From NCBI RefSeq assembly GCF_003352185.1, contig NZ_CP029608.1, forward strand, positions 434,001-498,000: 64,000 nt of DNA. The letters are read 5' to 3'. Of the stretch, positions 54,369 through 64,000 are shown piece by piece; within the stretch, counting starts at the first letter, position 1; each line of letters opens with the position of its first letter. The notes under the pieces were generated by a model. The model searched no databases. It saw nothing but the letters and a program-made list of their open reading frames with translations, and was not told the origin of the DNA. The position numbers and the translations under genes are program-made. The DNA is from Pseudomonas kribbensis (GTDB lineage: Bacteria; Pseudomonadota; Gammaproteobacteria; Pseudomonadales; Pseudomonadaceae).

Positions 54369-55151
54369 ATGAAAAAGGCGTCCCTTGTGGGCGCCTTTTT
54401 TGTGTCCGCGATTTGGCTGTCCGCTGCCCAGGCGTTCTGCCCGAAGCCCTCGGGGCTGTCGAGCGTGGCGGTGCAGCGGGTTGTCGATGGCGACACGGTG
54501 CGCTTGAGTGATGGCCGCAGCGTACGCCTGATCGGCCTCAACACGCCTGAGCTGGGCAAGCAGGGTCGCAGCGACGAACCGTTTGCCGTGGCGGCGCGCA
54601 AACGCCTGGAAGCCTTGGTGGCCGACAGTGGCGGTCGGGTCGGTTTGCGCCTTGGTGCGCAAGAAAAAGACCATTACGGGCGTACGCTCGCCCATCTCTA
54701 CAGCGTCAGCGGCGCCAGTCTCGAAGCGCAAATGCTCGCCGAAGGCCTTGGATTCCAGGTCGCGGTGGCACCGAATGTCGATCTTGTCGATTGTCAGCAA
54801 GCCGCCGAACGCAGCGCGCGGCAGGCCGGGCTTGGCCTGTGGAAGCGTTCGCCTGTACTGAAAGCGGAGCAGATCGAACGTTCGGGTTTCGCCATCGTCA
54901 GCGGGCGTGTGAGCAAGGTTCAGCGCAATCGTGGCGGAATCTGGATCGAGTTGCAGGACAAGCTTGTACTGCGCGTTGCACCCAATCTGCTGGAGCGCTT
55001 CGCCGGCAGTTCCCTGCAAGGGCTGAAGGGCAAGCAGATCGAGGCCCGGGGCTGGGTAGTCGATCGTTCGCGACGGGGCGGATTGAAACCCGGTCAGGCT
55101 CGCTGGCTGTTGCCGCTGACCGACCCTTCGATGTTGCAATCGTCCCGTTGA
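54369..55151 (+). CDS. Secreted SNase-like nuclease with C-terminal OB-like part
   Basis: A 260-residue exported protein. The signal MKKASLVGAFFVSAIWLSAAQA precedes a staphylococcal-nuclease domain (about 35-165) with VDGDTVRLSDGRSVRLIGLNTPELGK, EKDHYGRTLAHLY and AERSARQAGLGLW, which hold the metal Asp residues and catalytic Arg. The last 90 residues (SGRVSKVQRNRGGIWIELQD) look like a small beta domain. Phosphodiesterase activity on DNA or RNA in the periplasm is inferred. There is no clear ribosome site before the ATG, and its first 11 codons coincide with the rpmE terminator. Confidence 0.82.
   Translation: MKKASLVGAFFVSAIWLSAAQAFCPKPSGLSSVAVQRVVDGDTVRLSDGRSVRLIGLNTPELGKQGRSDEPFAVAARKRLEALVADSGGRVGLRLGAQEKDHYGRTLAHLYSVSGASLEAQMLAEGLGFQVAVAPNVDLVDCQQAAERSARQAGLGLWKRSPVLKAEQIERSGFAIVSGRVSKVQRNRGGIWIELQDKLVLRVAPNLLERFAGSSLQGLKGKQIEARGWVVDRSRRGGLKPGQARWLLPLTDPSMLQSSR
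54370..54401 (+). terminator. rpmE terminator embedded in the nuclease start
   Basis: AAAAAGGCG-T-CCC pairs with GGG-CGCCTTTTTT around TTGT, with one bulged T, 42 bases after the rpmE stop. It begins at the second base of the nuclease ATG. Confidence 0.85.
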
Positions 55152-55335
55152 AGAAAAAGTTGTAGACATTTTTTCTGTCGATTGTGAACAGTCTAGCCCT
55201 TGTGCGCCGTGGCTCTTGGCCCAAAGTCGTAGGGCAGGGCGCTTGACAGGGGTGACCGGGCAGTCTTGTGGGGACTTTGCGAGGCGCGTATCCTCGCTGA
55301 CCAGTCTGTCCAACAGTAAAAAGCGGAATGCCAAA

Positions 55336-56604
55336 ATGTCTGATCTGAAAACTGCCGCTCTCGAATATCACGCCAATCCTCGTCCAGGAAAGCTGAGTGT
55401 CGAGCTCACCAAGGCCACTGCTACCGCCCGCGACCTGTCGCTGGCCTACAGCCCCGGCGTAGCTGAACCAGTGCGCGAGATCGCCCGCGATCCTGAACTG
55501 GCCTACAAGTACACCGGCAAGGGCAACCTGGTTGCAGTCATTTCCGATGGCACCGCGATTCTGGGCCTGGGTAACCTCGGCCCACTGGCTTCCAAGCCAG
55601 TGATGGAAGGTAAAGGCGTGCTGTTCAAGCGCTTCGCCGGCATCGACGTCTTCGACATCGAAGTCGACTCCGAAAGCCCGCAAGCCTTCATCGACACCGT
55701 AAAACGCATTTCCATCACCTTCGGTGGCATCAACCTGGAAGACATCAAGGCACCTGAGTGCTTTGAGATCGAACGCGCTCTGATCGAGCAGTGCGACATT
55801 CCGGTATTCCACGATGACCAGCACGGCACCGCGATCGTGACCGCTGCGGGCATGATCAACGCTCTGGAAATCGCTGGCAAAACCCTCGGCGAAGCCAAGA
55901 TCGTCTGCCTGGGCGCCGGCGCTGCCGCCATCTCCTGCATGAAACTGCTGGTGAGCATGGGCGCCAAGGTCGAGAATATCTTCATGATCGACCGTACCGG
56001 CGTGATCCACGCTGGCCGTGACGACCTGAACCAGTACAAGGCCGTGTTCGCCCACGCTACCGAGAAGCGCACCCTGGACGACGCCATCGAAGGCGCTGAC
56101 GTATTCGTCGGTCTGTCGGGCCCGAACCTGCTGAGCGCCGAGCAACTGAAGCGCATGGCGGCCAACCCGATCGTCTTCGCCTGCTCCAACCCGGATCCGG
56201 AAATCTCCCCGGAACTGGCTCACGCCACCCGCAACGACGTGATCATGGCTACCGGCCGTTCGGACTACCCGAACCAGGTCAATAACGTGCTGGGCTTCCC
56301 GTTCATCTTCCGCGGTGCCCTGGACGTTCGCGCCAAGCGCATCAACGAAGAAATGAAGATCGCTGCTGCCAACGCCCTGCGCGAACTGGCCAAGCTGCCG
56401 GTTCCTCAGGAAGTCTGCGACGCCTACGGCGGTATCTCCTTGGAATTCGGTCGTGAGTACATCATTCCGAAGCCAATGGACAAGCGCCTGATCACCGTGA
56501 TCTCCGACGCCGTGGCCAAGGCTGCGATCGAGACCGGCGTAGCGACCCTGCCGTATCCGAAGAACTACCCGCTGAAAAGCGTGGATGACGTGTTCAACGG
56601 CTAA
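55336..56604 (+). CDS. maeB: Malic enzyme, short form without phosphotransacetylase domain
   Basis: A 422-residue decarboxylating malate dehydrogenase giving pyruvate, CO2 and NAD(P)H. Motifs: YTGKGNLVAVISDGTAILGLGNLG, FKRFAGIDVFDIEVD, FHDDQHGTAIVTAAGMINAL (metal and malate site) and the Rossmann KIVCLGAGAAAISCM. E. coli MaeB is about 759 residues with a C-terminal Pta-like regulatory domain; this protein ends at the catalytic part. ATG 55336 (MSDLKTAALEYHANPRPGKL) matches the family. A strong terminator follows. Confidence 0.93.
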   Translation: MSDLKTAALEYHANPRPGKLSVELTKATATARDLSLAYSPGVAEPVREIARDPELAYKYTGKGNLVAVISDGTAILGLGNLGPLASKPVMEGKGVLFKRFAGIDVFDIEVDSESPQAFIDTVKRISITFGGINLEDIKAPECFEIERALIEQCDIPVFHDDQHGTAIVTAAGMINALEIAGKTLGEAKIVCLGAGAAAISCMKLLVSMGAKVENIFMIDRTGVIHAGRDDLNQYKAVFAHATEKRTLDDAIEGADVFVGLSGPNLLSAEQLKRMAANPIVFACSNPDPEISPELAHATRNDVIMATGRSDYPNQVNNVLGFPFIFRGALDVRAKRINEEMKIAAANALRELAKLPVPQEVCDAYGGISLEFGREYIIPKPMDKRLITVISDAVAKAAIETGVATLPYPKNYPLKSVDDVFNG

Positions 56605-56625
56605 GTCGTTGTAACGCTTCAAGCG

Positions 56626-56657
56626 AAAGCCCCGGCTCGTGAGAGTCGGGGCTTTTT
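56626..56657 (+). terminator. Terminator of maeB
   Basis: AAAGCCCCG and CGGGGCTTTTTT form a stem 22 bases after the maeB stop, ending in six T residues. Confidence 0.93.
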
Positions 56658-56720
56658 TGTGCCTGTGAATTCTGTGTTGTCGGCGAAGGAGTCAGTCCAT
56701 GCAATACAAATCTGGCAGGC

Positions 56721-56758
56721 ATAAAAAAGCCCCGCATTCTTTCGAAGGCGGGGCTTTT
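56721..56758 (-). terminator. Terminator of ponA
   Basis: GCCCCGC (56729-56735) and GCGGGGC (56748-56754) pair and are followed on the minus strand by six T residues, 13 bases after the ponA stop. Confidence 0.9.
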
Positions 56759-56771
56759 CAGTGTCTGCGAA

Positions 56772-59219
56772 TCAGAACAGATCGATCGGCGCCTGTTCAT
56801 CCGCCGGCAGCGGGCTGCCCGGTGCCGTGCCGTTGCCGATCTCGTTGACCGACGGCGGCGTGTCTTCGGCCTTGAACAACTCGAAGTAGGCGCCTGGTGT
56901 ACTCGGCGAAGCCGCGCGGCCGCTGACCGGGTCTACCCGCAGGCTGAGGATGCCTTCCGGCTCCGGCTGGACATGCGGCGGCTTGTCCTTGAGCGCGGCG
57001 CTCATGTAGTTCATCCAGATCGGCAGGGCCACGGTGCCGCCGAACTCCCGGCGACCGAGGCTTTCCGGCTGGTCGAAACCGGTCCAGACCGTGGTCACGT
57101 AATCGGCGTTGTAACCGGAGAACCACGCATCCTTGGATTCGTTGGTAGTACCGGTTTTGCCCGCGATATCGCTGCGGCCCATGGCCAGTGCGCGACGCCC
57201 GGTGCCGAGCTTGATCACGTCCTGCAACATGCTGTTGAGGATGTAGGTGGTGCGGCCATCGACGATGCGTTCGGCGACTGCCGGAGCCTGTGGCATTGCG
57301 GCGCTGCCCGGTGCTTCACCCGGAACCGGTGCTGCGTCGACGGTGATCGGTTGGGTCGCCGGTGCCGCGATGCCGTCGGTGGCCGAGCCACCCTGCGGCA
57401 CGGTCGGCGGGTTGGCGACGAACAGCGTGTCGCCATTGCGGCTTTCGATCTTGTCGATGATGTACGGAGTGATCTTGTAACCACCGTTGGCGAAAGTGCT
57501 CCAGCCGGTGGCGATTTCCATCGGGGTCAGGGTCGCGGTGCCCAGCGCCAGGGACAGGTTTGGCGGCAGGTCCTGCTTGTTGAAGCCGAAGCGGGTGATG
57601 TAGTCGATGGTCTTGCCTACGCCCATCGCCTGCAGCAGGCGGATGGAAACCAGGTTGCGCGACTTGTACAGCGCTTCGCGCAGGCGGATCGGGCCGAGGA
57701 AGGTGTTGGTGTCGTTCTTCGGACGCCAGACCTTGTCCAGGTACTCGTCGACGAACACGATCGGTGCGTCGTTGACCAGCGTGGCGGCGGTGTAGCCGTT
57801 ATCCAGTGCGGCACTGTAGACGAATGGCTTGAAGCTCGAGCCCGGCTGACGCTTGGCCTGCATGGCACGGTTGTAGTTGCTCTGCTCGAAGGCGAAACCG
57901 CCGACCAGCGAGCGGATTGCGCCGTTCTGCGGATCCAGCGACACCAGCGCGCCCTGGGCCTGTGGAATCTGGCTGAACTTCAGCGAATTGTTCGGCTGGC
58001 GCTGTACGCGCACCAGATCGCCGACCTGCGCGACATCCGATGGCTGACGCGGCGCGGCGCCCATGCTGTTGGTATTGAGGAACGGACGGGCCCATTTCAT
58101 GGTGTCCCACGCCACATGCTCTTCACCGGTACGGGTCAGCACTTGCAGGCCGTTCTTGTCGACCTGGGTGACGATGGCCGGTTCGAGGCTGCTGATGGTG
58201 CGTTGCTTGGTCAGCTCGACGGCCCAGGCTTCACGGGTCTTGCCCGGCAGGCGCGATTCAGGACCACGGTAGCCGTGACGCTGGTCGTAGGTCATCAGGC
58301 CTTCGTGCAGCGCGGTGTTGGCCATTTCCTGCAGGTTGCTTGGCACCGTGGTGGTGACGCGGAAACCTTCGGTATAGGCGTCGCTGCCGTAGCGGCCGAC
58401 CATTTCGGCGCGGGCCATCTCGGCGATGTACGGCGCGTTCACTTCCGGGGTCGGCACGTGGTAGCTGGCGTTCAGCGGCTCGTTGATGGCCGCGGTGTAG
58501 TCGGCTTCGGTGATCTTGCCGAGCTTGTACATGCGCCCGAGGATCCAGTCGCGACGCTCCTTGCTGCGCGCCGGGTTGGCCAGCGGATTGAAGCGCGACG
58601 GGGCCTTCGGCAGGCCGGCGATCATCGCCATCTGCGCCAGGCTGACCTCACGGATCGACTTGCCGTAATACACCTGCGCCGCCGCCTCGATGCCGTAGGC
58701 GCGGTTGCCCAGATAAATCTTGTTCACGTACAGCTCGAGGATCTCGTCCTTGGTCAGCTGCCGTTCGATCTGCAGGGCCAGGAGGATTTCCGTGGTCTTG
58801 CGCGAGAAGCTGCGTTCGCTGGTCAGGAAGAAGTTCTTCGCCACCTGCATGGTGATGGTGCTGCCGCCGGACTGGATGTGCCCGCTCTTGACCAGTTGGG
58901 TCGCGGCACGCATCAGGCTGCTCGGATCGACGCCATAGTGGTTGGCGAAGTTGTCGTCTTCAGCACTTAGTAACGCATTGATGAAATTGGGGGGAATGTC
59001 GGCGAAACGGATCGGAGTACGGCGCATTTCGCCAAATTCTGCGATCAACTTGTTGTCGCTGCTGTAGACCCGGAGCGGAATCTGCAACTGAATGCTTCTC
59101 AGCGCCTCCACAGATGGCAAACCCGGACTAAGGTAAAGAAACGCGCCGCTGAGAACTAAAAGCAGTCCGCAGAAAACGGCGACGATGGACCAACCGAAGA
59201 ATTTCAGCAGACGAATCAA
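56772..59219 (-). CDS. ponA: Penicillin-binding protein 1A (bifunctional peptidoglycan synthase)
   Basis: An 815-residue class A PBP. One N-terminal membrane helix (about 5-30), then a GT51 glycosyltransferase (SAEDDNF with catalytic Glu87; SGGSTITMQVAKNFFL), an inserted OB-like domain (about 315-420), and a transpeptidase with QPGSSFKPF (Ser461), KSRN and GKTGTTNESKDAWF. The tail is Pro-rich. The start was placed at TTG 59219 (MIRLLKFFGWS), which matches the PonA opening. An ATG at 59276 would add 19 Cys-containing residues before the helix. It diverges from pilM, the classic Pseudomonas arrangement. Confidence 0.94.
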   Translation of the reverse strand: MIRLLKFFGWSIVAVFCGLLLVLSGAFLYLSPGLPSVEALRSIQLQIPLRVYSSDNKLIAEFGEMRRTPIRFADIPPNFINALLSAEDDNFANHYGVDPSSLMRAATQLVKSGHIQSGGSTITMQVAKNFFLTSERSFSRKTTEILLALQIERQLTKDEILELYVNKIYLGNRAYGIEAAAQVYYGKSIREVSLAQMAMIAGLPKAPSRFNPLANPARSKERRDWILGRMYKLGKITEADYTAAINEPLNASYHVPTPEVNAPYIAEMARAEMVGRYGSDAYTEGFRVTTTVPSNLQEMANTALHEGLMTYDQRHGYRGPESRLPGKTREAWAVELTKQRTISSLEPAIVTQVDKNGLQVLTRTGEEHVAWDTMKWARPFLNTNSMGAAPRQPSDVAQVGDLVRVQRQPNNSLKFSQIPQAQGALVSLDPQNGAIRSLVGGFAFEQSNYNRAMQAKRQPGSSFKPFVYSAALDNGYTAATLVNDAPIVFVDEYLDKVWRPKNDTNTFLGPIRLREALYKSRNLVSIRLLQAMGVGKTIDYITRFGFNKQDLPPNLSLALGTATLTPMEIATGWSTFANGGYKITPYIIDKIESRNGDTLFVANPPTVPQGGSATDGIAAPATQPITVDAAPVPGEAPGSAAMPQAPAVAERIVDGRTTYILNSMLQDVIKLGTGRRALAMGRSDIAGKTGTTNESKDAWFSGYNADYVTTVWTGFDQPESLGRREFGGTVALPIWMNYMSAALKDKPPHVQPEPEGILSLRVDPVSGRAASPSTPGAYFELFKAEDTPPSVNEIGNGTAPGSPLPADEQAPIDLF

Positions 59220-59408
59220 GGCTTTTGGACATCCAGGGCAAAGAATGAATTGGGCGACAGGGTTCCGGGAACACACAGAACGGCCCGCGCCGGCAGTAAA
59301 AAGCGGAAAAAATCGCTGGGCATTATAAGCACTTTTCCGCTGGGGGCGTCATTTGCGCTTCTGTCAAGACGGGGCGAGGGAACGCAATGCGCATTACAGA
59401 GTCCGTAA

Positions 59409-60499
<1,091 letters not shown>

Positions 60500-60500
<1 letters not shown>

Positions 60501-61066
60501 TGGCGCGGATCAACCTCCTCCCCTGGCGCGAGGAGCGCCGCGAAGAACGGCGCAAACGCTTTCTGCTGACCCTGACCGGCGTGGTGGTCGGTTCGGTCGG
60601 CGCGGTATTCATTGCCGCTCAGATATTCAGCACGGCCATCGAGCATCAGCAGGCGCGCAACGATTACATCGGCAAGCAGATTGCCGTGGTCGATGAGCGG
60701 ATCAAGCAGATCAGCGAACTCAAGGCGCGTCGCCAGCAACTGGTGGAGCGCATGCGCATCATCCAGGACCTGCAAGGCAACCGGCAGGTCAGCGGGCGGA
60801 TCTTCGATCAACTGGCGCGGACCCTGCCCGACGGTGTCTATTTCACCAGCGTGAAGATGGTCGGCAAGACCCTGTCGATCAGCGGTGCGGCGGAATCGAA
60901 CAACCGGGTCTCCGACCTGATGCGCAATCTTGAGGCGTCCGACTGGTTCGATGCGCCGACCTTGAACGAGGTCAAGGCAACCACGGCGGGGCAACTGGAT
61001 CAGGCCAACGTGTTTCAGTTGACTGTTCATCAGACCCGGCCGAAAAACCTGGAGGACGACCAATGA
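60500..61066 (+). CDS. pilN: Type IV pilus assembly protein PilN
   Basis: A 188-residue bitopic protein. ARINLLPWREERREERRKRF, the cytoplasmic INLLPWR peptide that PilM binds, is followed by one membrane helix (about 22-44), a coiled coil (about 45-85) and a ferredoxin-like periplasmic domain (VYFTSVKMVGKTLSISGAAESNNRVSDLMRNLE). It heterodimerises with PilO. It overlaps pilM by 1 base and pilO by 4 bases. Confidence 0.96.
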
Positions 61067-61686
61067 AACCGTCCGAATGGCTGGCCAGCCTGCGCAATAT
61101 CGACTTCAACGACCTGGATACCAGCAACATCGGCTCCTGGCCACCGGCCGTGAAAGGCCTGGCCGGGGCGCTATTGATGATTCTGGTACTGGCCCTGGGC
61201 TACAACTTTTTCGTCAGTGACATGGAGAGCGAGCTCGAAACCAAACGCACGGAAGAGGCCACGCTCAAGGAACAGTTCTCCAGCAAGGCGCACATGGCGG
61301 CCAATCTGGAGCTGTACACCCAGCAGATGAAGGAGATGGAGAACTCGTTCGGCGTGCTGTTGCGGCAATTGCCCAGTGACACCGAAGTGCCGGGATTGCT
61401 GGAGGACATCACGCGCACCGGGCTGGGCAGTGGTCTTGAGTTCGAGGAGATCAAGCTGTTGCCGGAGGTGACGCAGCAGTTCTACATCGAATTGCCGATC
61501 CAGATCACTGTCACAGGCGCCTATCACGACCTTGCCACCTTCGTCAGTGGCGTGGCCGGGTTGCCGCGGATCGTCACGCTGCACGACTTCGAGCTGGCGC
61601 CGGCCAACCCGGAAGGCGGGACGAAGTTGCGCATGAGCATCCTCGCCAAGACGTACCGCTACAACGACAAGGGGCTGCAAAAATGA
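61063..61686 (+). CDS. pilO: Type IV pilus assembly protein PilO
   Basis: A 207-residue bitopic protein. A cytoplasmic start (MKPSEWLASLRNIDFNDLDTSNIGSWP), membrane helix (about 29-50), coiled coil with EATLKEQFSSKAHMAANLELY, then FGVLLRQLPSDTEVPGLLEDITRTGLGSGLEFE and PIQITVTGAYHDLATFVSGVAGLPRIVTLHDF, the typical PilO core. It links PilN to PilP. It overlaps pilP by 4 bases. Confidence 0.96.
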   Translation: MKPSEWLASLRNIDFNDLDTSNIGSWPPAVKGLAGALLMILVLALGYNFFVSDMESELETKRTEEATLKEQFSSKAHMAANLELYTQQMKEMENSFGVLLRQLPSDTEVPGLLEDITRTGLGSGLEFEEIKLLPEVTQQFYIELPIQITVTGAYHDLATFVSGVAGLPRIVTLHDFELAPANPEGGTKLRMSILAKTYRYNDKGLQK

Positions 61687-62207
61687 GCCCGATCCGTTTT
61701 CTTCTGTTGTCGGCATTGATGCTGGGGCTGAGCGGTTGCGGCGGCAACGACTTCGGCGATCTCGACGCCTACATGAATGAAGTGCGTCTGCGGCCGCCGG
61801 GCAAGATCGAGCCGACGCCGACCTTTCGTTCCTACCCCACGTTCACCTACAGCGCGTCCAATCTGCGCAGTCCTTTCTCGCGTCAGGTACGGGTCGATCT
61901 GGCCGGGCAGCAGCACGGCTCGCGCAACGTCAAGCCGGACCCGAACCGGGTCAAGCAATACCTCGAAGGTTTCAACATCGAGCAGTTCGAGATGGTCGGC
62001 ACGATTTCCAATGCCTCCGGTTCCTTTGCGCTGCTGCGCGGGGCGGGCGGGGTGCATCGGCTGAAAGTCGGCGATTACCTGGGGCGCAACGACGGACGCA
62101 TCGTCGCGATCAGCGCCTCCCAGGTCGATGTGGTCGAAATCGTTCCCGATGGCGAAGGCGCCTGGCTGGAGCGACCGCGCACCATTCCTTTGAAAGAGCA
62201 CTCATAG
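61683..62207 (+). CDS. pilP: Type IV pilus assembly lipoprotein PilP
   Basis: A 174-residue inner-membrane lipoprotein joining the PilNO complex to the PilQ secretin. The signal ends in LGLSGCGGN (lipobox). An unstructured segment with PDPNRVKQYLEGFNIEQFEMVGTISN leads to the beta-sandwich (GSFALLRGAGGVHRLKVGDYLGRNDGRIVAISASQVDVVEIV). The pilQ ATG is 13 bases downstream. Confidence 0.96.
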   Translation: MSPIRFLLLSALMLGLSGCGGNDFGDLDAYMNEVRLRPPGKIEPTPTFRSYPTFTYSASNLRSPFSRQVRVDLAGQQHGSRNVKPDPNRVKQYLEGFNIEQFEMVGTISNASGSFALLRGAGGVHRLKVGDYLGRNDGRIVAISASQVDVVEIVPDGEGAWLERPRTIPLKEHS

Positions 62208-62220
62208 TGGAAGTCGAACA

Positions 62221-64000
62221 ATGAACAGGATTTTCTCCACCCTCGGTTTTTCGCTATGGATAGCGCTGCTTTCACCGATGGTTCACGCGGCCAACCTGAA
62301 GACGCTGGACGTTGCCGCGCTGCCGGGTGATCGCGTCGAGCTGAAGCTGTCGTTCGACGGCCCGCCGCCGCAGCCCAAGGGTTACACCACCGACTCGCCG
62401 GCGCGGATCGCCCTCGACCTGCCGGGAGTGGCCAGCCAGCTCGCGACCAAGACCCGCGACCTCGGTAGCGGCAATGCGCGCTCTGCCACGGTGGTCGAGG
62501 CCAATGACCGTACCCGGTTGATCATCAACCTGACGCAACTGGCGCCGTATGACGCCCGGGTCGAGGGCAACACGCTGTTCGTGGTGGTCGGGCAGGGCAC
62601 CAAGGCCAGCGCACCGCGACCTGTCGCGAAGACAACGCGTGCCACGCCGGTGGCAGCGCCGGCGCGGACTTACGCCCCCGTCGCCAGGGCCATTCGTGGT
62701 GTGGATTTCCAGCGCGGCACGGCGGGTGAGGGCAATGTGGTCATCGACCTGTCCGACCCGACCATCGCGCCGGACATTCAGGAGCACGACGGCAAGATCA
62801 TCCTCAATTTCGCCCGCACCCAGTTGCCCGAGCCGTTGCGGGTGCGTCTCGACGTCAAGGATTTCGCCACCCCGGTGCAGTTCGTCAACGCCGGCGTGAG
62901 CGGGGATCGGGCGACCATCACTGTAGAGCCCGGCGGCACGTTCGACTATTCCACCTACCAGACCGACAACAAGCTGACGGTGAGCATCCGTCCGCTGACC
63001 ATCGACGACCTGCAAAAGCGCAATGCCGACCGCAACAGCTACAGCGGTGAAAAGCTTTCGTTGAATTTCCAGGACATCGATGTGCGTTCGGTACTGCAAC
63101 TGATCGCGGACTTCACCAATCTCAATCTGGTGGCCAGCGATACGGTGCAGGGCGGGATCACCTTGCGCCTGCAAAACGTACCGTGGGATCAGGCGCTGGA
63201 TCTGGTGCTCAAGACCAAAGGCCTGGACAAACGCAAGGTCGGCAACGTGTTGCTGGTAGCACCGGCGGATGAAATCGCCGCCCGCGAACGGCAGGAACTG
63301 GAGTCGCAGAAGCAGATCGCCGAGCTGGCGCCGCTGCGCCGTGAACTGCTGCAAGTGAACTACGCCAAGGCTGCGGACATCGCCAAGCTGTTCCAGTCGG
63401 TCACCAGCGCCGAGGCGAAGGTCGATGAACGCGGCTCGATCACCGTCGATGAGCGCACCAACAACATCATTGCCTACCAGACCCAGGATCGCCTCGACGA
63501 ACTGCGGCGGATCGTGGCGCAGCTGGATATCCCGGTGCGTCAGGTGATGATCGAGGCGCGGATCGTCGAGGCCAACGTCGATTACGACAAGAGCCTGGGT
63601 GTGCGCTGGGGCGGGTCAATCCAGAACAAGGGCAACTGGAACACTTCCGGGGTCAGCAATGGCTCGTCGACCACCATCGGCACGCCGGGCAGCACCAGTA
63701 CCAACTCGCCGTTCGTCGACATGGGCACGGTCAACAACACATCCGGGATCGGCATTGCGTTCATCACCGACAACGTTCTGCTGGACCTTGAACTGACGGC
63801 GATGGAGAAGACCGGCAACGGCGAAATCGTCTCGCAACCCAAGGTGGTCACCTCCGACAAGGAGACCGCGAAAATCCTCAAGGGCACCGAGATTCCGTAT
63901 CAGGAAGCCAGTTCCAGCGGCGCTACGTCGGTGTCGTTCAAGGAGGCCTCGCTGTCGCTGGAGGTCACGCCGCAGATCACCCCGGACAATCGCATCATCA
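62221..64000 (+). CDS. pilQ: Type IV pilus secretin PilQ, truncated by the window end
   Basis: The ATG at 62221 opens a frame running off the window after 593 codons; the family is about 700 residues. The signal MNRIFSTLGFSLWIALLSPMVHA precedes AMIN domain 1 (about 25-125, peptidoglycan binding), a linker rich in Ala, Pro and Thr, AMIN domain 2 (about 155-260), an STN domain (KLSLNFQDIDVRSVLQLIADFTNLNLV), an N1 domain (LLQVNYAKAADIAKLF, VDERTNNIIAYQT) and the start of the secretin core (VRQVMIEARIVEANVDYDKSLGVRWGG). A Ser/Thr/Asn-rich loop follows GG. It forms the outer-membrane pilus pore. Confidence 0.96.
   Translation, partial: MNRIFSTLGFSLWIALLSPMVHAANLKTLDVAALPGDRVELKLSFDGPPPQPKGYTTDSPARIALDLPGVASQLATKTRDLGSGNARSATVVEANDRTRLIINLTQLAPYDARVEGNTLFVVVGQGTKASAPRPVAKTTRATPVAAPARTYAPVARAIRGVDFQRGTAGEGNVVIDLSDPTIAPDIQEHDGKIILNFARTQLPEPLRVRLDVKDFATPVQFVNAGVSGDRATITVEPGGTFDYSTYQTDNKLTVSIRPLTIDDLQKRNADRNSYSGEKLSLNFQDIDVRSVLQLIADFTNLNLVASDTVQGGITLRLQNVPWDQALDLVLKTKGLDKRKVGNVLLVAPADEIAARERQELESQKQIAELAPLRRELLQVNYAKAADIAKLFQSVTSAEAKVDERGSITVDERTNNIIAYQTQDRLDELRRIVAQLDIPVRQVMIEARIVEANVDYDKSLGVRWGGSIQNKGNWNTSGVSNGSSTTIGTPGSTSTNSPFVDMGTVNNTSGIGIAFITDNVLLDLELTAMEKTGNGEIVSQPKVVTSDKETAKILKGTEIPYQEASSSGATSVSFKEASLSLEVTPQITPDNRII

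Overview
The window is chromosomal DNA from a Pseudomonas of the fluorescens lineage. This rests on high-GC genes with Pseudomonas-type start codons, the order of the hut, opgGH, ubi-his-tat, pha and pilMNOPQ loci, and many REP-type palindromes with the shared head TGTGGGAGC. I saw no rRNA or tRNA gene, CRISPR array, insertion sequence, phage gene or defence system. Nearly all of the DNA is explained by ordinary housekeeping and catabolic genes.

Layout. 1-5.3 kb: end of a DUF3999 membrane protein, fbp, a DUF924 protein, a dCache chemoreceptor and two small lipoproteins. 5.3-22.0 kb: a large histidine-utilisation (hut) region. hutF diverges from hutCD. Then come hutU, an NCS1 permease, hutXWV (ABC transporter), two ammonia-lyase paralogues, hutI, hutG, an orphan choline-type binding protein and an alpha/beta hydrolase. 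22.1-28.2 kb: pip-dtd and opgGH (osmoregulated periplasmic glucans). 28.4-33.0 kb: a polar amino-acid ABC transporter and an HBM-type chemoreceptor. 33.1-39.2 kb, minus strand: ubiE-ubiJ-ubiB-hisI-hisE-tatA-tatB-tatC-rsmE, tightly packed. 39.3-46.9 kb: the medium-chain-length PHA locus (a granule-associated small protein, phaI and phaF on plus; phaC1-phaZ-phaC2-phaD on minus). 46.5-54.0 kb, minus strand: a DUF971 protein, hslVU, a SPOR protein, argS and priA. 54.1-64 kb: rpmE, a secreted SNase-like nuclease, a short malic enzyme, ponA on minus, and pilMNOPQ, with pilQ cut by the window end.

How the genes work together. Histidine is taken up and deaminated by HutH2, which carries the Ala-Ser-Gly MIO motif. 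HutU, HutI, HutF and HutG then take urocanate to glutamate by the five-step route with a formylglutamate intermediate. HutC is the urocanate-responsive repressor. TGTA-N2-TACA palindromes lie between hutF and hutC and next to a sigma-54-like promoter upstream of hutU. Three leaders inside the cluster carry AAYAAYAA motifs of the Hfq/Crc type, which would link the pathway to carbon catabolite repression.

Most worth a second look: (i) the first hutH paralogue has exactly lost the MIO-forming Ala-Ser-Gly while the rest of the active-site scaffold is kept; (ii) the hutU leader holds a 41-codon open frame that ends inside the hutU start codon and contains a strong hairpin; (iii) the cluster ends with an orphan ChoX-like binding protein; (iv) the rpmE terminator is also the first codons of a nuclease gene. 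Functions come from motif recognition and gene order, with no database search.
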